NCBI RefSeq assembly: GCF_036226885.1
Contig: NZ_CP109027.1
Location: 4,898,001 to 4,962,000, forward strand
Length of the DNA: 64,000 bases
Origin: Streptomyces sp. NBC_00663
GTDB lineage: Bacteria; Actinomycetota; Actinomycetes; Streptomycetales; Streptomycetaceae
Direction of reading: 5' to 3'
Below the pieces are notes generated by a model. It did no database searches and was not told the origin of the DNA. It worked only from the letters and a program-made list of their open reading frames with translations. Position numbers and translations under genes: made by a program. Below are positions 8,926-17,134 of this stretch, one piece after another. The stretch's first letter is position 1; each line of letters opens with the position of its first letter.

Positions 8926-9468
8926 ATGAACCTTCGTCTCCTCGCCCTCTCGGGCGTCGTGGCATGCGCGGTCGCGCTGCCGCTGGCCGTGGCGTCCGCG
9001 GGGCAGGTGGGAGACGACGTCCGTGCAGCCGTACGGCCGTCCGGGCAGGAACGGTCTTCTGATGACAAGGCGCAGTCCGCCGCGCCCTCCCGTTCCCCCC
9101 TGCTGCTGGGCCTGGGACTGGCCACCGCCGCGCGCTGCGGGCCCGAACTCACCTCCGCGGACGGCATCGAGGCGCAGACCTGTGTGCTGACGCAGGGCGA
9201 GGAGACCTGGGCGCGGACCTACTACCGCAATGTCACCGGCGGCGCGCTGGACTCCGTGCTGAGCCTCATGGGCCCGGACGACCGGAGCGTGCAGATTCGC
9301 TGTGCCGTGGGCGCGGGGGACGAACCGGGGACCTGTGAGACGCCCCGGGAGCGCAGCCGGGGCGGACCGGACGCCTACACGGCGGTCGCGGAGTTCGCCG
9401 GGGAGGCGGGGAGCGGGCCGCTGCTGCTGCGATCCGGAAGCAACTCGTCGGCGCCTGACGGCAGTTGA
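8926..9468 (+). CDS. Secreted protein of unknown function
   Basis: The N-terminus MNLRLLALSGVVACAVALPL followed by AVASAG is a clear Sec signal peptide with an AxA-type site. The mature ~155 residues contain four Cys (in ARCGPEL, AQTCVLT, IRCAVG, GTCETP) that could form two disulfides, and a central strand-rich stretch (WARTYYRNVTGG). The family is not recognised. A GTG at 8896 would add ten residues before the hydrophobic core and has a GGAA 6 bp upstream, so the start is uncertain. A bidirectional terminator follows 42 bp after the stop. Confidence 0.65.
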   Translation: MNLRLLALSGVVACAVALPLAVASAGQVGDDVRAAVRPSGQERSSDDKAQSAAPSRSPLLLGLGLATAARCGPELTSADGIEAQTCVLTQGEETWARTYYRNVTGGALDSVLSLMGPDDRSVQIRCAVGAGDEPGTCETPRERSRGGPDAYTAVAEFAGEAGSGPLLLRSGSNSSAPDGS

Positions 9469-9509
9469 CGTGCCTCGACGGTCCGTGAACGGAGGCGGGC
9501 AGACAAAGA

Positions 9510-9547
9510 CCCGGTTGCTGGCGACGGGGGATGCACCAGCAACCGGG
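9510..9547. terminator. Bidirectional hairpin terminator
   Basis: CCCGGTTGCTGG (9510-9521) and CCAGCAACCGGG (9536-9547) form a perfect 12-bp stem with a 14-nt loop between convergent genes. Immediately to its right (9548-9665) the base composition drops in GC relative to the surroundings without an apparent gene. A second small stem, GCTGACC/GGTCAGC, lies at 9681-9698. Confidence 0.75.
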
Positions 9548-9723
9548 CTACTCGAACGGTAACAAGAGATCGGCTGTTCGCAAATTCGATCTCGGAAGTT
9601 CGTCGGCTTTCCGGACACCGACTCACTTGTTCCGGACGGGAGTTGTGATCCGTTCCAAGCGCGCCTCGAGTGCCGGAGCAGCTGACCGACCGGTCAGCCG
9701 CGTCCCGGACTCGAACCTGTGTG

Positions 9724-10689
9724 TCAGCTGAGAGTCACCTGTCGGTTGGTCAGGCCGCCACGCGCGCGACGCTCGTCCGCGGTGAGCGGCGCGTCCGAGG
9801 CCAGGGCGGCGGTGAGCCGCTCGGCGAACTCGGCCGCCGGCTTCTCCACGTCGTCCGCGGAGACCTCGCTCGGCAGGTCCCAGACCGGCACGGTCAGGCC
9901 GTGGGCGCGGAAGGAACCCACCAGCCGGGTGCCCTCGCCGAGGCTGGACCTCCCGGCCGCGTGCAGCCGCGCGAGCGCGTCCAGAAGCTGCTCCTCGCCG
10001 TACGGCATGACCCAGCGCAGGTGGTTCTTCTCCGGCGTCTCGCACCAGTAGGCGGCGTCCACACCCTGGAGCTTCGCGGTCGGGATGGCCGCGGCGTTGG
10101 CCCGCTCCAGGGAGGCGGTCACCTCCGGGGTGGCGTTCTCCGCGTCCGGGACCCAGAACTCGAAGCCCTCGTGCACGACTGGCTCGAACACGCCTTCGGG
10201 GTCGAGGAGATCCTGCAACCGGGGACCGTCGGCGGGGGCGCGGCGGCCCTGGACCGGGGTGCCCGGGTCGGCGGTGAGCGCGCGTTGCAGGGTGTCGGCG
10301 AGGTCGCGGCTGATGTCGCCGGACGCCGTGTCGTTCTGGAGGCCCAGCAGGACCGAGCCGTCGTCGCGGCGCAGCGCCGGCCACGCCATCGGCAGCACCG
10401 TGGCCAGGGTGACCGACGGGACGCCCTCCGGGAGGCCGCCCTTCAGGGACAGCTCGACCGTCGCGGCCGGCACCAGCTCGCGCAGCGCCACCCAGTCGCC
10501 CTCGCCCGCCAGGCCCTCGAACGGGCGCTGCACCAGCTCGGTCACCGCGTGCGCGGCGGCCCGGCCGTGACACGCCTTGTAGCGGCGGCCGCTGCCGCAG
10601 GGGCAGGGCTCACGGGCACCGACGACCGGGACCTCCCCGTCGGCGATCTGAGGGCGCTGGGCCTTCGTCTGGGGTCGCTTCTTGGCCAT
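9724..10689 (-). CDS. DUF5926 family protein with SEC-C zinc motif
   Basis: This 321-residue cytoplasmic protein begins with a basic Lys/Arg/Gln stretch and carries, at ~25-42, EPCPCGSGRRYKACHG, the SEC-C metal-binding motif (CxC...CH) known from SecA. The remainder matches the actinobacterial DUF5926 family, whose role is unknown. The ATG at 10687-10689 has GGGAGA 8 bp upstream. It converges on the secreted-protein gene across a shared terminator. Confidence 0.85.
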   Translation of the reverse strand: MAKKRPQTKAQRPQIADGEVPVVGAREPCPCGSGRRYKACHGRAAAHAVTELVQRPFEGLAGEGDWVALRELVPAATVELSLKGGLPEGVPSVTLATVLPMAWPALRRDDGSVLLGLQNDTASGDISRDLADTLQRALTADPGTPVQGRRAPADGPRLQDLLDPEGVFEPVVHEGFEFWVPDAENATPEVTASLERANAAAIPTAKLQGVDAAYWCETPEKNHLRWVMPYGEEQLLDALARLHAAGRSSLGEGTRLVGSFRAHGLTVPVWDLPSEVSADDVEKPAAEFAERLTAALASDAPLTADERRARGGLTNRQVTLS

Positions 10690-10815
10690 CGTGGGGTCTC
10701 CCGGTTACGACTCGTCTCGTACGGCGGGAGCCTAGCCGTTCACGCCATGCGCGACGGGAGCCTGTGGACAACGTGCCGATGCGTCGGGTCGGCCCGGTGC
10801 GGCGAGCCCCGGCCC

Positions 10816-11367
10816 TCAGTCCAGGTCGGTGAAGGCGTCGGCGAAGTCCAGGTCGGGCATGGACGCCACCGAGGGGGCCGTGACGCGCGTAGCGAAATCG
10901 TCCCGGCGGTGACCTGCGTCCGGATCATGAACGTCGTCGTGCACGACCACCCACACCGTGACCTCGCCGCGGGCGTCGTCCCGGACGCCCCAGTCGTCGG
11001 AGAGCGCGGTGATGATGTTGAGCCCGCGGCCGCCGTGCGCGGTGACCGAGGGCGTGGCCGGAGCGGGGCGGGTGGGCCCACCGCCGTCCGTCACCTCGAC
11101 CGTGAGTCTGCCGCCCGGCTCCACGCGCCACGCGGCACGGACGTCGCCGTCCCCGGCCAGGGCGTCGCCCAGGGGCCGGCCGTGTTTGCACGCATTGCTC
11201 AAGAGTTCGGAAAGGATCAGTACGGCGTCGTCGATGACCGTCTCCGACACACCGCCCGTCCGCAGCTGAGAACGCATCCGGTGTCTTGCTTCCCCCACGC
11301 CCGCAGGGCCATGGGGTACGGCCATGCTCGACGACGTGGGCACCTCCTGTGCCACCACCAACGCCAC
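10816..11367 (-). CDS. RsbW-like ATP-binding (anti-sigma type) protein
   Basis: The 183-residue protein is a single HATPase_c domain of the anti-sigma/SpoIIAB kind. The N box is LILSELLSNACKHG and the G boxes include VTDGGGP and HGGRGLNIITALSDDWGV. Such proteins bind a sigma factor or phosphorylate an anti-anti-sigma factor. The start is GTG 11365-11367 because AAAGGAGG lies at 11376-11383, 8 bp upstream; an ATG at 11454 has no ribosome site. No antagonist gene lies beside it. Confidence 0.85.
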   Translation of the reverse strand: MALVVAQEVPTSSSMAVPHGPAGVGEARHRMRSQLRTGGVSETVIDDAVLILSELLSNACKHGRPLGDALAGDGDVRAAWRVEPGGRLTVEVTDGGGPTRPAPATPSVTAHGGRGLNIITALSDDWGVRDDARGEVTVWVVVHDDVHDPDAGHRRDDFATRVTAPSVASMPDLDFADAFTDLD

Positions 11368-11616
11368 CCCCGAGACCTCCTTTGCCCCACGCCACGGTGT
11401 GGATGCCCCATTGGCCTGTACCGGAAACCGGCCAATCCAGGTCCGCCGACGCATTCACAACGATCGAATACGGACCGAACGCGCCGGTGCACTCCCTGTA
11501 ATCGGATGGCCGGATTTCGGTGATTTGGCCGAGACCGAAGATGCTTCAGTCGACTCGTGGGGTCAAGGTTTCTTCACAGGTCTTTACCAGTGAGTCACCG
11601 TCAGGGACCGCACCGG

Positions 11617-12426
11617 TCATCGGCCCAGTCGGCCCAGCACCGCGCGGGGCCGGTTGGTGATGATGGCGTCGACGCCCAGCTCGACGCAGAGATCGACGTC
11701 CTCGGGCTCGTTCACCGTCCACACGTGCACCTGGTGGCCGGCTCGCTTGAGCCGCTCGATGTACGCCGGGTGATTGCGCACGATCCGGATCGAGGGGCCC
11801 GCGATCCGCACACCCGCCGGAAGCCGGCCGTCCCTCAGCCGGGGCGAGACGAACTGCATCAGGTAGACCGTCGGCAGCGCCGGCGAGGCGGCACGCACGC
11901 GTGCCAGCGACCGGGCGGAGAAGCTCATGATCCGCACCGGGGACTCGGCTGCCGTGGCGGGGGCCTCAAGGCCGAACCGCTTCAGCAGCACCAGCAGCCG
12001 CTCCTCCACCTGACCGGCCCACCGGGTGGGGTGCTTGGTCTCGATGGCCAGTTCCACCCGCCTGCCCGCGTCCGCGACGAGTTCGAGGAGCCGCTCCAGG
12101 GTGAGTACGGACGTGTCCTCGCGGTCCTCGGGGCGATGCTCCCAGTCCGGCTCCTCGTCCCGGTTCTTCCAGGAGCCGAAGTCTAGGGCGGCCAGCTCGG
12201 CCAGCTCCAGGGCGGAGACCGCCCCGCGCCCGTTGGACGTACGGTTGACGCGTCGGTCGTGGACACAGACGAGATGGCCGTCGGCCGTCAGGCGCACATC
12301 GCACTCGAGGGCGTCGGCGCCGTCCTCGATCGCCTTCCTGTACGCGGCCAGAGTGTGCTCGGGGGCCTCTTCGGAGGCTCCGCGGTGGGCGACGACCTGA
12401 ATGCCGTGCTGTCGTGCGTGGGTCAC
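11617..12426 (-). CDS. Glycerophosphodiester phosphodiesterase
   Basis: The 269-residue GDPD-family enzyme hydrolyses glycerophosphodiesters to sn-glycerol 3-phosphate and an alcohol. Catalytic motifs are VAHRGASEEAPEHT near residue 11 (HRG), LECDVRLTADGHLVCVHD near 40 (ExD plus second His) and ELAIETK near 118. No signal peptide is seen, so it is cytoplasmic. The GTG at 12424-12426 is chosen because homology begins right after it (MTHARQHGIQVVAHRG); longer translation enters the promoter region of the divergent protease. Neighbours give no further hint of substrate. Confidence 0.88.
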   Translation of the reverse strand: MTHARQHGIQVVAHRGASEEAPEHTLAAYRKAIEDGADALECDVRLTADGHLVCVHDRRVNRTSNGRGAVSALELAELAALDFGSWKNRDEEPDWEHRPEDREDTSVLTLERLLELVADAGRRVELAIETKHPTRWAGQVEERLLVLLKRFGLEAPATAAESPVRIMSFSARSLARVRAASPALPTVYLMQFVSPRLRDGRLPAGVRIAGPSIRIVRNHPAYIERLKRAGHQVHVWTVNEPEDVDLCVELGVDAIITNRPRAVLGRLGR

Positions 12427-12707
12427 CGCGTCATGGTGCCACCGCTGCGGGGTACGCGTCGCACGAGGTGGGCGACGATCGGACGAGGAGCGAGCGCCGA
12501 GATGCGACCGTTTCGTCCAACAGGTCCCATATAAAGGATGGTCGCAGACCCACAGGCACCGCTTATGGTGCTCTGACGTCCTGTGGGAAAAGCTGACGGC
12601 ATACAAAAGCACATGCACAGCTGCATCGCGCCGGACCGTCGGCAAGCGTGAACGAGTGTGACCGAGTGCGACCTTAGGACAACAGCCGTGGATCGAGGAG
12701 AGAAGCT

Positions 12708-14324
12708 GTGAGCACCGAGAACGAGGGCACTGCCGTACCCCCGGCCCCGTCCGCACCTCCCGTGCCGGTGGATTCCCCCGCAGCCTCCCCGGCCTCCCCG
12801 CAGGCGAGCGCGCCGGACAGCGGCGCCCCGACGACCCCGCTCCCCACGACGCCTCCGCACGCCCCCGGCGCGCCGGAGCAGGAGCTGGTGCACGCGGGCC
12901 AGACACCGGCCTACGCGTCGGCGGGATCGAGCGGCCCGCAGGGGGCGCCGGGTTCGCAGGCCTCGCCGGGCTCGTCGGGCTCGCCGGGTGAGGGCTCTCC
13001 GGGCCAGGCCCCCGGGTACGGCGCGCAGGGCGAGGGCGTTCCGGGCGGGCAGGCGCCCGGCTACGGCGCCCAGAGCCAGGCTCCCCAGGCCGCGGACGGC
13101 TCCTGGCCGCCTCCGCCGCCCGCCACCCCGGCGTACGCCGACAGCGGCTCGGGCGGCGCGGGCGCCGGTGGCTGGGGCGCCTCCTACCAGCAGCCCGCCC
13201 CCAAGTCGCGCGGACGCGGCGGTCTGATGGCGGCCGTCCTGATCGCGGCCCTGGTCGCGGGCGGCCTGGGCGGCGGCCTCGGCTACACCCTGGCCAAGAA
13301 CGACGACAACACCTCGTCGACGACCGTCGCCGCCTCCGACAGCGGCGGAGACGTCAAGCGCGACGCGGGCACGGTCGCGGGCGTGGCCGCCTCGGCCCTG
13401 CCGAGCACGGTGACCATCGAGGCCGAGTCGAGCAGCGGCGAGGGCGGCACCGGCACCGGCTTCGTCTTCGACCGCGAGGGCCACATCCTCACCAACAACC
13501 ACGTGGTGGCGGACGCGGTGGACGGCGGCAAGCTGACCGCGACCTTCCCGAACGGCAAGAAGTACGACGCCGAGGTCGTCGGCCACGCACAGGGCTACGA
13601 CGTCGCGGTGATCAAGCTCAAGAACGCGCCGGGCGACCTGAAGCCGTTGACCCTCGGCGACTCCGACAAGGTGGCGGTCGGCGACTCGACCATCGCGATC
13701 GGCGCCCCCTTCGGCCTGTCCAACACGGTCACCACGGGCATCATCAGCGCCAAGAACCGCCCGGTTGCCTCCAGCGACGGGACGGGCTCGAACGCCTCCT
13801 ACATGAGCGCCCTCCAGACGGACGCCTCGATCAACCCCGGCAACTCGGGCGGCCCGCTGCTGGACGCCCAGGGCAACGTGATCGGCATCAACTCGGCGAT
13901 CCAGTCGACGAGCAGCGGCGGCCTCGGCGGCAGCAGCCAGTCCGGCTCGATCGGCCTCGGCTTCGCCATCCCGATCAACCAGGCCAAGTACGTCGCCCAG
14001 CAGCTCATCAAGACCGGCAAGCCGGTCTACGCCAAGATCGGCGCGTCGGTCTCCCTGGAGGACTCCAGCGGCGGCGCGAAGATCACGGAGCAGGGCGCCA
14101 GCGGCGCCGACCCCGTCGAGTCCGGCGGCCCGGCCGCCAAGGCCGGTCTGAAGCCCGGCGACGTCATCACCAAGCTCGACGACAGGGTGATCGACTCCGG
14201 TCCGACCCTCATCGGCGAGATCTGGACCCACCAGCCCGGTGACAAGGTCAAGATCACCTACGAGCGGGGCGGCAAGACCAACACCGTGGAGCTCACCCTG
14301 GGCTCCCGCGAGGGCGACAGCTGA
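12708..14324 (+). CDS. HtrA/DegP-like membrane serine protease with PDZ domain
   Basis: The 538-residue protein has a ~170-residue Pro/Gly/Ser/Gln-rich cytoplasmic segment with PGYGAQ-type repeats, one membrane helix (~171-197), a trypsin-like protease domain and a C-terminal PDZ domain (~440-530, GGPAAKAGLKPGDVITKLDD). The catalytic triad is His265 (LTNNHVV), Asp298 (YDVAVIKL) and Ser380 (NPGNSGGPL), all present. It should degrade or refold damaged proteins on the outer membrane face. The GTG start follows GAGGAG. The 281-bp upstream gap includes an ATATAAAGG stretch but no promoter I can fix. Confidence 0.92.
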   Translation: MSTENEGTAVPPAPSAPPVPVDSPAASPASPQASAPDSGAPTTPLPTTPPHAPGAPEQELVHAGQTPAYASAGSSGPQGAPGSQASPGSSGSPGEGSPGQAPGYGAQGEGVPGGQAPGYGAQSQAPQAADGSWPPPPPATPAYADSGSGGAGAGGWGASYQQPAPKSRGRGGLMAAVLIAALVAGGLGGGLGYTLAKNDDNTSSTTVAASDSGGDVKRDAGTVAGVAASALPSTVTIEAESSSGEGGTGTGFVFDREGHILTNNHVVADAVDGGKLTATFPNGKKYDAEVVGHAQGYDVAVIKLKNAPGDLKPLTLGDSDKVAVGDSTIAIGAPFGLSNTVTTGIISAKNRPVASSDGTGSNASYMSALQTDASINPGNSGGPLLDAQGNVIGINSAIQSTSSGGLGGSSQSGSIGLGFAIPINQAKYVAQQLIKTGKPVYAKIGASVSLEDSSGGAKITEQGASGADPVESGGPAAKAGLKPGDVITKLDDRVIDSGPTLIGEIWTHQPGDKVKITYERGGKTNTVELTLGSREGDS

Positions 14325-14417
14325 CCTCACGCGCGCGGTCGTAGCGCCGAACCCCACGCGCGCGTGGGCACCGGTTACTCTTGTCCCCGCGCCGCCGGTC
14401 GACGAGCGGCGGCGCGG

Positions 14418-14504
14418 GGTGGGTTGCCCGAGCGGCCTAAGGGAACGGTCTTGAAAACCGTCGTGGCAGCGATGTCACCGTGGGTTCAAATCCCACACCC
14501 ACCG
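14418..14504 (+). tRNA. tRNA-Ser (anticodon TGA)
   Basis: The 87-nt gene has acceptor GGTGGGT/ACCCACC with discriminator G. The anticodon stem ACGGT/ACCGT encloses CTTGAAA (anticodon 14452-14454). It has a long class II variable arm and the T loop GGTTCAAAT. CCA is not encoded. Confidence 0.95.
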
Positions 14505-14584
14505 CACGTGTTCGAAGGGGTGTCTCTCCAGGAGAGGCACCCCTTCGGCGCGCGTGTAGGGGCAGCGTCATGGCCGCGCGTCCG

Positions 14585-15046
14585 TCACCTTCGTCCTGGC
14601 GTGAGCGGCGGGTCCTGGAGCTCGTGGTCCTGGGCCAGTTCGTCCCAGGCCACATCCCTGAGGGCCGCCTCGGCGTCGCAGCCCGAGGGCACGAAGGTCG
14701 TCGACTGGAACCAGACGATGGTGAGACGGGAGCGGTACAGGACCGGGTCGCGGGACGGGTCCAGGGCCGTGGAGCGGAAGGCGCCGACACAGGCCACCGA
14801 CGGGAGGATCTCGACGGGGCCGTGGGCGCCCGCGTACTGGTCGGGGTACTCGCGCGGCGGCGGGACGAGGTGGACGGGAGCGGTCGGGTAGGCGTGCGCG
14901 GCCGAGCGCAACAGGCCCTGGATCCTCACCTCGTTGACCGGTCGGCACGGATAGCCCTCGGGCAGTTCGCCGTACGTCGAGGAGAGCCGCAGCTCGGCGA
15001 GGACGACACTGCGGCCCGAGGCGAGGGTGAGGCGTGCCAGGGCCAT
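14585..15046 (-). CDS. Conserved hypothetical protein
   Basis: The 153-residue protein has no signal peptide, membrane segment or recognised domain. The middle contains PVHLVPPPREYPDQYAG and VGAFRSTALDPSRDP, and the C-terminus is acidic (EAALRDVAWDELAQDHELQD). Codon use matches neighbours, so it is a real gene. The ATG at 15044-15046 (MALARLTLASGR) is preferred over one nine codons upstream because CCGGAG lies 8 bp before it. The primase-polymerase gene upstream ends 73 bp away in the same direction, so they may share a transcript. It converges on tRNA-Ser. Confidence 0.65.
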   Translation of the reverse strand: MALARLTLASGRSVVLAELRLSSTYGELPEGYPCRPVNEVRIQGLLRSAAHAYPTAPVHLVPPPREYPDQYAGAHGPVEILPSVACVGAFRSTALDPSRDPVLYRSRLTIVWFQSTTFVPSGCDAEAALRDVAWDELAQDHELQDPPLTPGRR

Positions 15047-15119
15047 GGTCGGCACTCCGGGACGGTGGCGCATCGTGCTCCCGTGGATGGTGCTGTACGT
15101 GGTGCCGCGGCATCCGCCC

Positions 15120-16064
15120 TCACGGCCGGTGCCCCGTCATGCGTGCCGCCGACGCGATCGTGGCGCGGGCCTCGCGTTCGGACAGGCCGGTGTTGAGGGC
15201 CGCCTCGACGAGGGGGTCCACGAGGGCGGGTCCGATGCCGTCCTCGTAAGCACGGCAGGCCGCCCAGAACAGGCGGGTGTTGCGCTGGCCCTCGTGCGCG
15301 GCGAGGACGAACTGGACCAGGCCCTGCCCGTGGTCGCCGGTCGACGCGGGCGTGGGGTGGTGGGTGGTGCGGGGCGGCGGGAGCAGGAGGCGCAGCAGAG
15401 CCGGCGGACAGGCCGCGGGCGCGAGGTGCGCCGTACCGGGGGCCGTCGCGTACACGCCGTGGTCGGTGCGGGAACCGGGGCCGACGAGATAGCCGCCGGC
15501 GCCGCGGATGTCGATGCCGGGCGCCAGCCGCCCCGCGGAGTTGGGGACGACGACGTCCGGCGGGCCGCTCAGCCACAGATGGCGGCCGCCGCTCGGGGTC
15601 AGGACGACCACCGTGGCCGGGATCGTGAAGAGGTGACGCAGGGCCAGTTCGCGCAGGGCCGTCGAGGAGTCCGTACCGGACTTCGTGTCGAGGTCGACGC
15701 CGATCAGATGGTGGGGCGGGAGGCCGCAGGCGATGCCGTAGCCGGTCGCCCAGGGGGCCGCGGCGAACAGTTCGCGGATGCGGGAGGGGTCGGTGGCGGC
15801 GTCGTAGACCCCGTGTCCGAAGCGGCCGCACTCGCCGTGGCAGGGCGGGCCCGACACGGCCTCGGGGGGTGCGGGGGGCGCGGGGGCCGGGGTCTGGGGG
15901 GTCGTGGGGGCTGGAGTTTCGGGGCTCGCTGTGCCGTCGCGGTGCGGGGAGCGCAGCGCCGGGAGCTTCGTCCGGGACAGGGGGATGACAGCCAGTCCGC
16001 GCTCGGCGGCGGACAGGGCGTGTGCGAGGGCCAGCGTCGTGGCCTGCCGGTCTGTGGTGGCCAT
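15120..16064 (-). CDS. Bifunctional DNA primase/polymerase (prim-pol domain)
   Basis: The 314-residue protein has an archaeo-eukaryotic primase-polymerase domain with motif I GVDLDTKSG (Asp-x-Asp, ~residue 130), motif II SGGRHLWLSG (~172) and PGIDIRGAGGYLVGPGS (~200). An Ala/Pro/Thr-rich insert near residues 48-70 carries no motif. The C-terminal helical part (EGQRNTRLFWAACRAYEDG) is typical of chromosomal actinobacterial members that lack a helicase. The role is unclear; relatives sit in integrated elements and plasmids, but no integrase or replication gene is nearby. Confidence 0.85.
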   Translation of the reverse strand: MATTDRQATTLALAHALSAAERGLAVIPLSRTKLPALRSPHRDGTASPETPAPTTPQTPAPAPPAPPEAVSGPPCHGECGRFGHGVYDAATDPSRIRELFAAAPWATGYGIACGLPPHHLIGVDLDTKSGTDSSTALRELALRHLFTIPATVVVLTPSGGRHLWLSGPPDVVVPNSAGRLAPGIDIRGAGGYLVGPGSRTDHGVYATAPGTAHLAPAACPPALLRLLLPPPRTTHHPTPASTGDHGQGLVQFVLAAHEGQRNTRLFWAACRAYEDGIGPALVDPLVEAALNTGLSEREARATIASAARMTGHRP

Positions 16065-16412
16065 GACTCCATTTTCGTACGAGTGTTCGAAAAAGGGAAG
16101 GGAGTTCGGGGGCGACTCGCCGGGCGGTGCGGATTGGCCGGAAAGGCGACGGAACGCTTCACCTCTTGCGGCGCTTGGGGCGGAGATGCCCGGAGCAGGG
16201 TGATCCGATGCCTTACATCGCGAAAGGGGTTTATCGACTTGTCCTCACGCTTCAGGGGGAATGGTGGCTTCCGGGGTGGTTCGCCGGGGATTCGGTGGGC
16301 AACTCTGGTCCTGCGACGTCGTGAACGACACCGGGGTGGTCGGCCAACTGCCTTGGACACAGCCTTACTTGACGTATTTCCGGCTCAAGCAGCCGGGTTC
16401 TGGAGGAAGAAC
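16065..16412. promoter_or_regulatory. 348-bp divergent intergenic region with a candidate promoter
   Basis: Sequence between the prim-pol gene and the small secreted protein. TTGGAC (16353-16358) and TATTTC (16375-16380), spaced 16 bp, could be a housekeeping-type promoter for the peptide gene, giving a leader of ~25 nt with GGAGGAAG (16402-16409). No gene with convincing codon bias occurs here. Confidence 0.4.
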
Positions 16413-16727
16413 ATGGCAAGCATCCGTACCGCCCGCGTCATCGCCGCCGTCTCCGCCCTTCCGCTCGCCGCGGCTCTGTTCACCGGCGTCGCGACGGCGG
16501 ACAACGGCGGCTTCGCGGACGACGGATCGAACGCGGGTGTCGCGAGCGTCGTCGGCAGCGGGGTCGGTGGCGCCAACAACGGCAACTCGTCCACCACGCA
16601 GCAGAACGCGGTCGGCTCCGGCGCCTCGAACCAGAGCAACACCGCGCAGGTCAACGGCTCCGCGTTCACGGCCATCAATCAGGGCAACGACAACACGTCC
16701 ATCAATTTCACGCCGCTGTGGTGGTGA
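16413..16727 (+). CDS. Small secreted Gln/Asn/Ser/Gly-rich protein, amyloid-like composition
   Basis: The 104-residue precursor has a basic N-terminus (ASIRTAR), a hydrophobic core (VIAAVSALPLAAALFTGV) and likely cleavage near ATA-DNG. The mature ~72 residues are almost entirely Gly, Ser, Asn, Gln, Ala, Val and Thr, without Cys, Lys or Arg. Two loosely repeated blocks (QQNAVGSGASNQSN and QVNGSAFTAINQGNDN) resemble curlin-style Gln/Asn spacing, and the end is NFTPLWW. It is not a chaplin or rodlin by motif. The ATG has GGAGGAAG 3 bp upstream. A UUCG-loop terminator follows, so it is monocistronic and probably well expressed. Confidence 0.75.
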   Translation: MASIRTARVIAAVSALPLAAALFTGVATADNGGFADDGSNAGVASVVGSGVGGANNGNSSTTQQNAVGSGASNQSNTAQVNGSAFTAINQGNDNTSINFTPLWW

Positions 16728-16730
16728 GCC

Positions 16731-16797
16731 GGGGGTGAACTGAGGGGGTGCGCCGGGGGGTGGCCTGAGGGGTGAGGTGAGGGGGTGAACTGAGGGG
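16731..16797. repeat. G-rich direct repeats downstream of the small secreted protein gene
   Basis: GGGGGTGAACTGAGGGG occurs at 16731-16747 and again at 16781-16797, with partial versions (GGCCTGAGGGGTGAGG) between. The stretch is strongly G-biased on the plus strand, lies in the 3' untranslated region before the terminator and encodes nothing evident. Confidence 0.7.
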
Positions 16798-16860
16798 AGG
16801 GCCGGCGGACCGGGGGGTCGGCCGGCCTGATCCGTCGGGTGTGCTCAGAGGGGTGGTCGT

Positions 16861-16905
16861 ACGGCTGCGCGGTGGTGCTTCGGCGCCGCCGCGCAGCCGT
16901 TTTCG
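16861..16905 (+). terminator. Rho-independent terminator with UUCG tetraloop
   Basis: ACGGCTGCGCGG begins an 18-nt arm (16861-16878) that pairs with 16883-16900 through two G-U pairs around a TTCG loop, followed by TTTT. It ends the small secreted protein transcript. Confidence 0.85.
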
Positions 16906-16973
16906 CATGACCCTCGACAGCTCGACCCTCGCAGCTTCGGCCCCCACGGCTTCGACCTTGACAGCTCCCACTA

Positions 16974-16990
16974 TCTGACGGACAGTCAGA
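16974..16990. promoter_or_regulatory. TetR-type operator candidate before the ChsH2-like operon
   Basis: TCTGACGGACAGTCAGA is an inverted repeat with 6-bp arms and a 5-bp centre. A TTGACA lies 10 bp to its left (16958-16963), so a bound repressor would cover a promoter. Similar TCTGAC-N5-GTCAGA sites occur before acyl-CoA catabolic genes in actinobacteria, from general knowledge. No TetR gene is adjacent. Confidence 0.5.
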
Positions 16991-17134
16991 AATCTTCTCG
17001 AAGTTCGTGGGCGGTTGGCGGGAACCCGGGCGGCGGCTGCGGTGTACCAGAAATGACAGAACGCGACGGGCGGGACGACGGGGACGCGGAAGACAGAGCG
17101 AGACAGAGGAAGACAGAGGGGGAGGTTGAGGTCC

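Noticed and set aside
9695..9725. GGTTCGAGTCCGGGACG on the minus strand, resembling a tRNA T-arm end
   Set aside because: The flanking bases cannot form a 5-bp T stem, and no anticodon or acceptor arm is found.
9531..9731. 66-codon plus-strand ORF after the hairpin
   Set aside because: It begins within the terminator loop, lacks a ribosome site and has no Streptomyces third-position GC bias.
12423..14357. 644-codon minus-strand open frame over the HtrA gene
   Set aside because: It is antisense to a protease with an intact catalytic triad; composition is that of a reverse-frame shadow.
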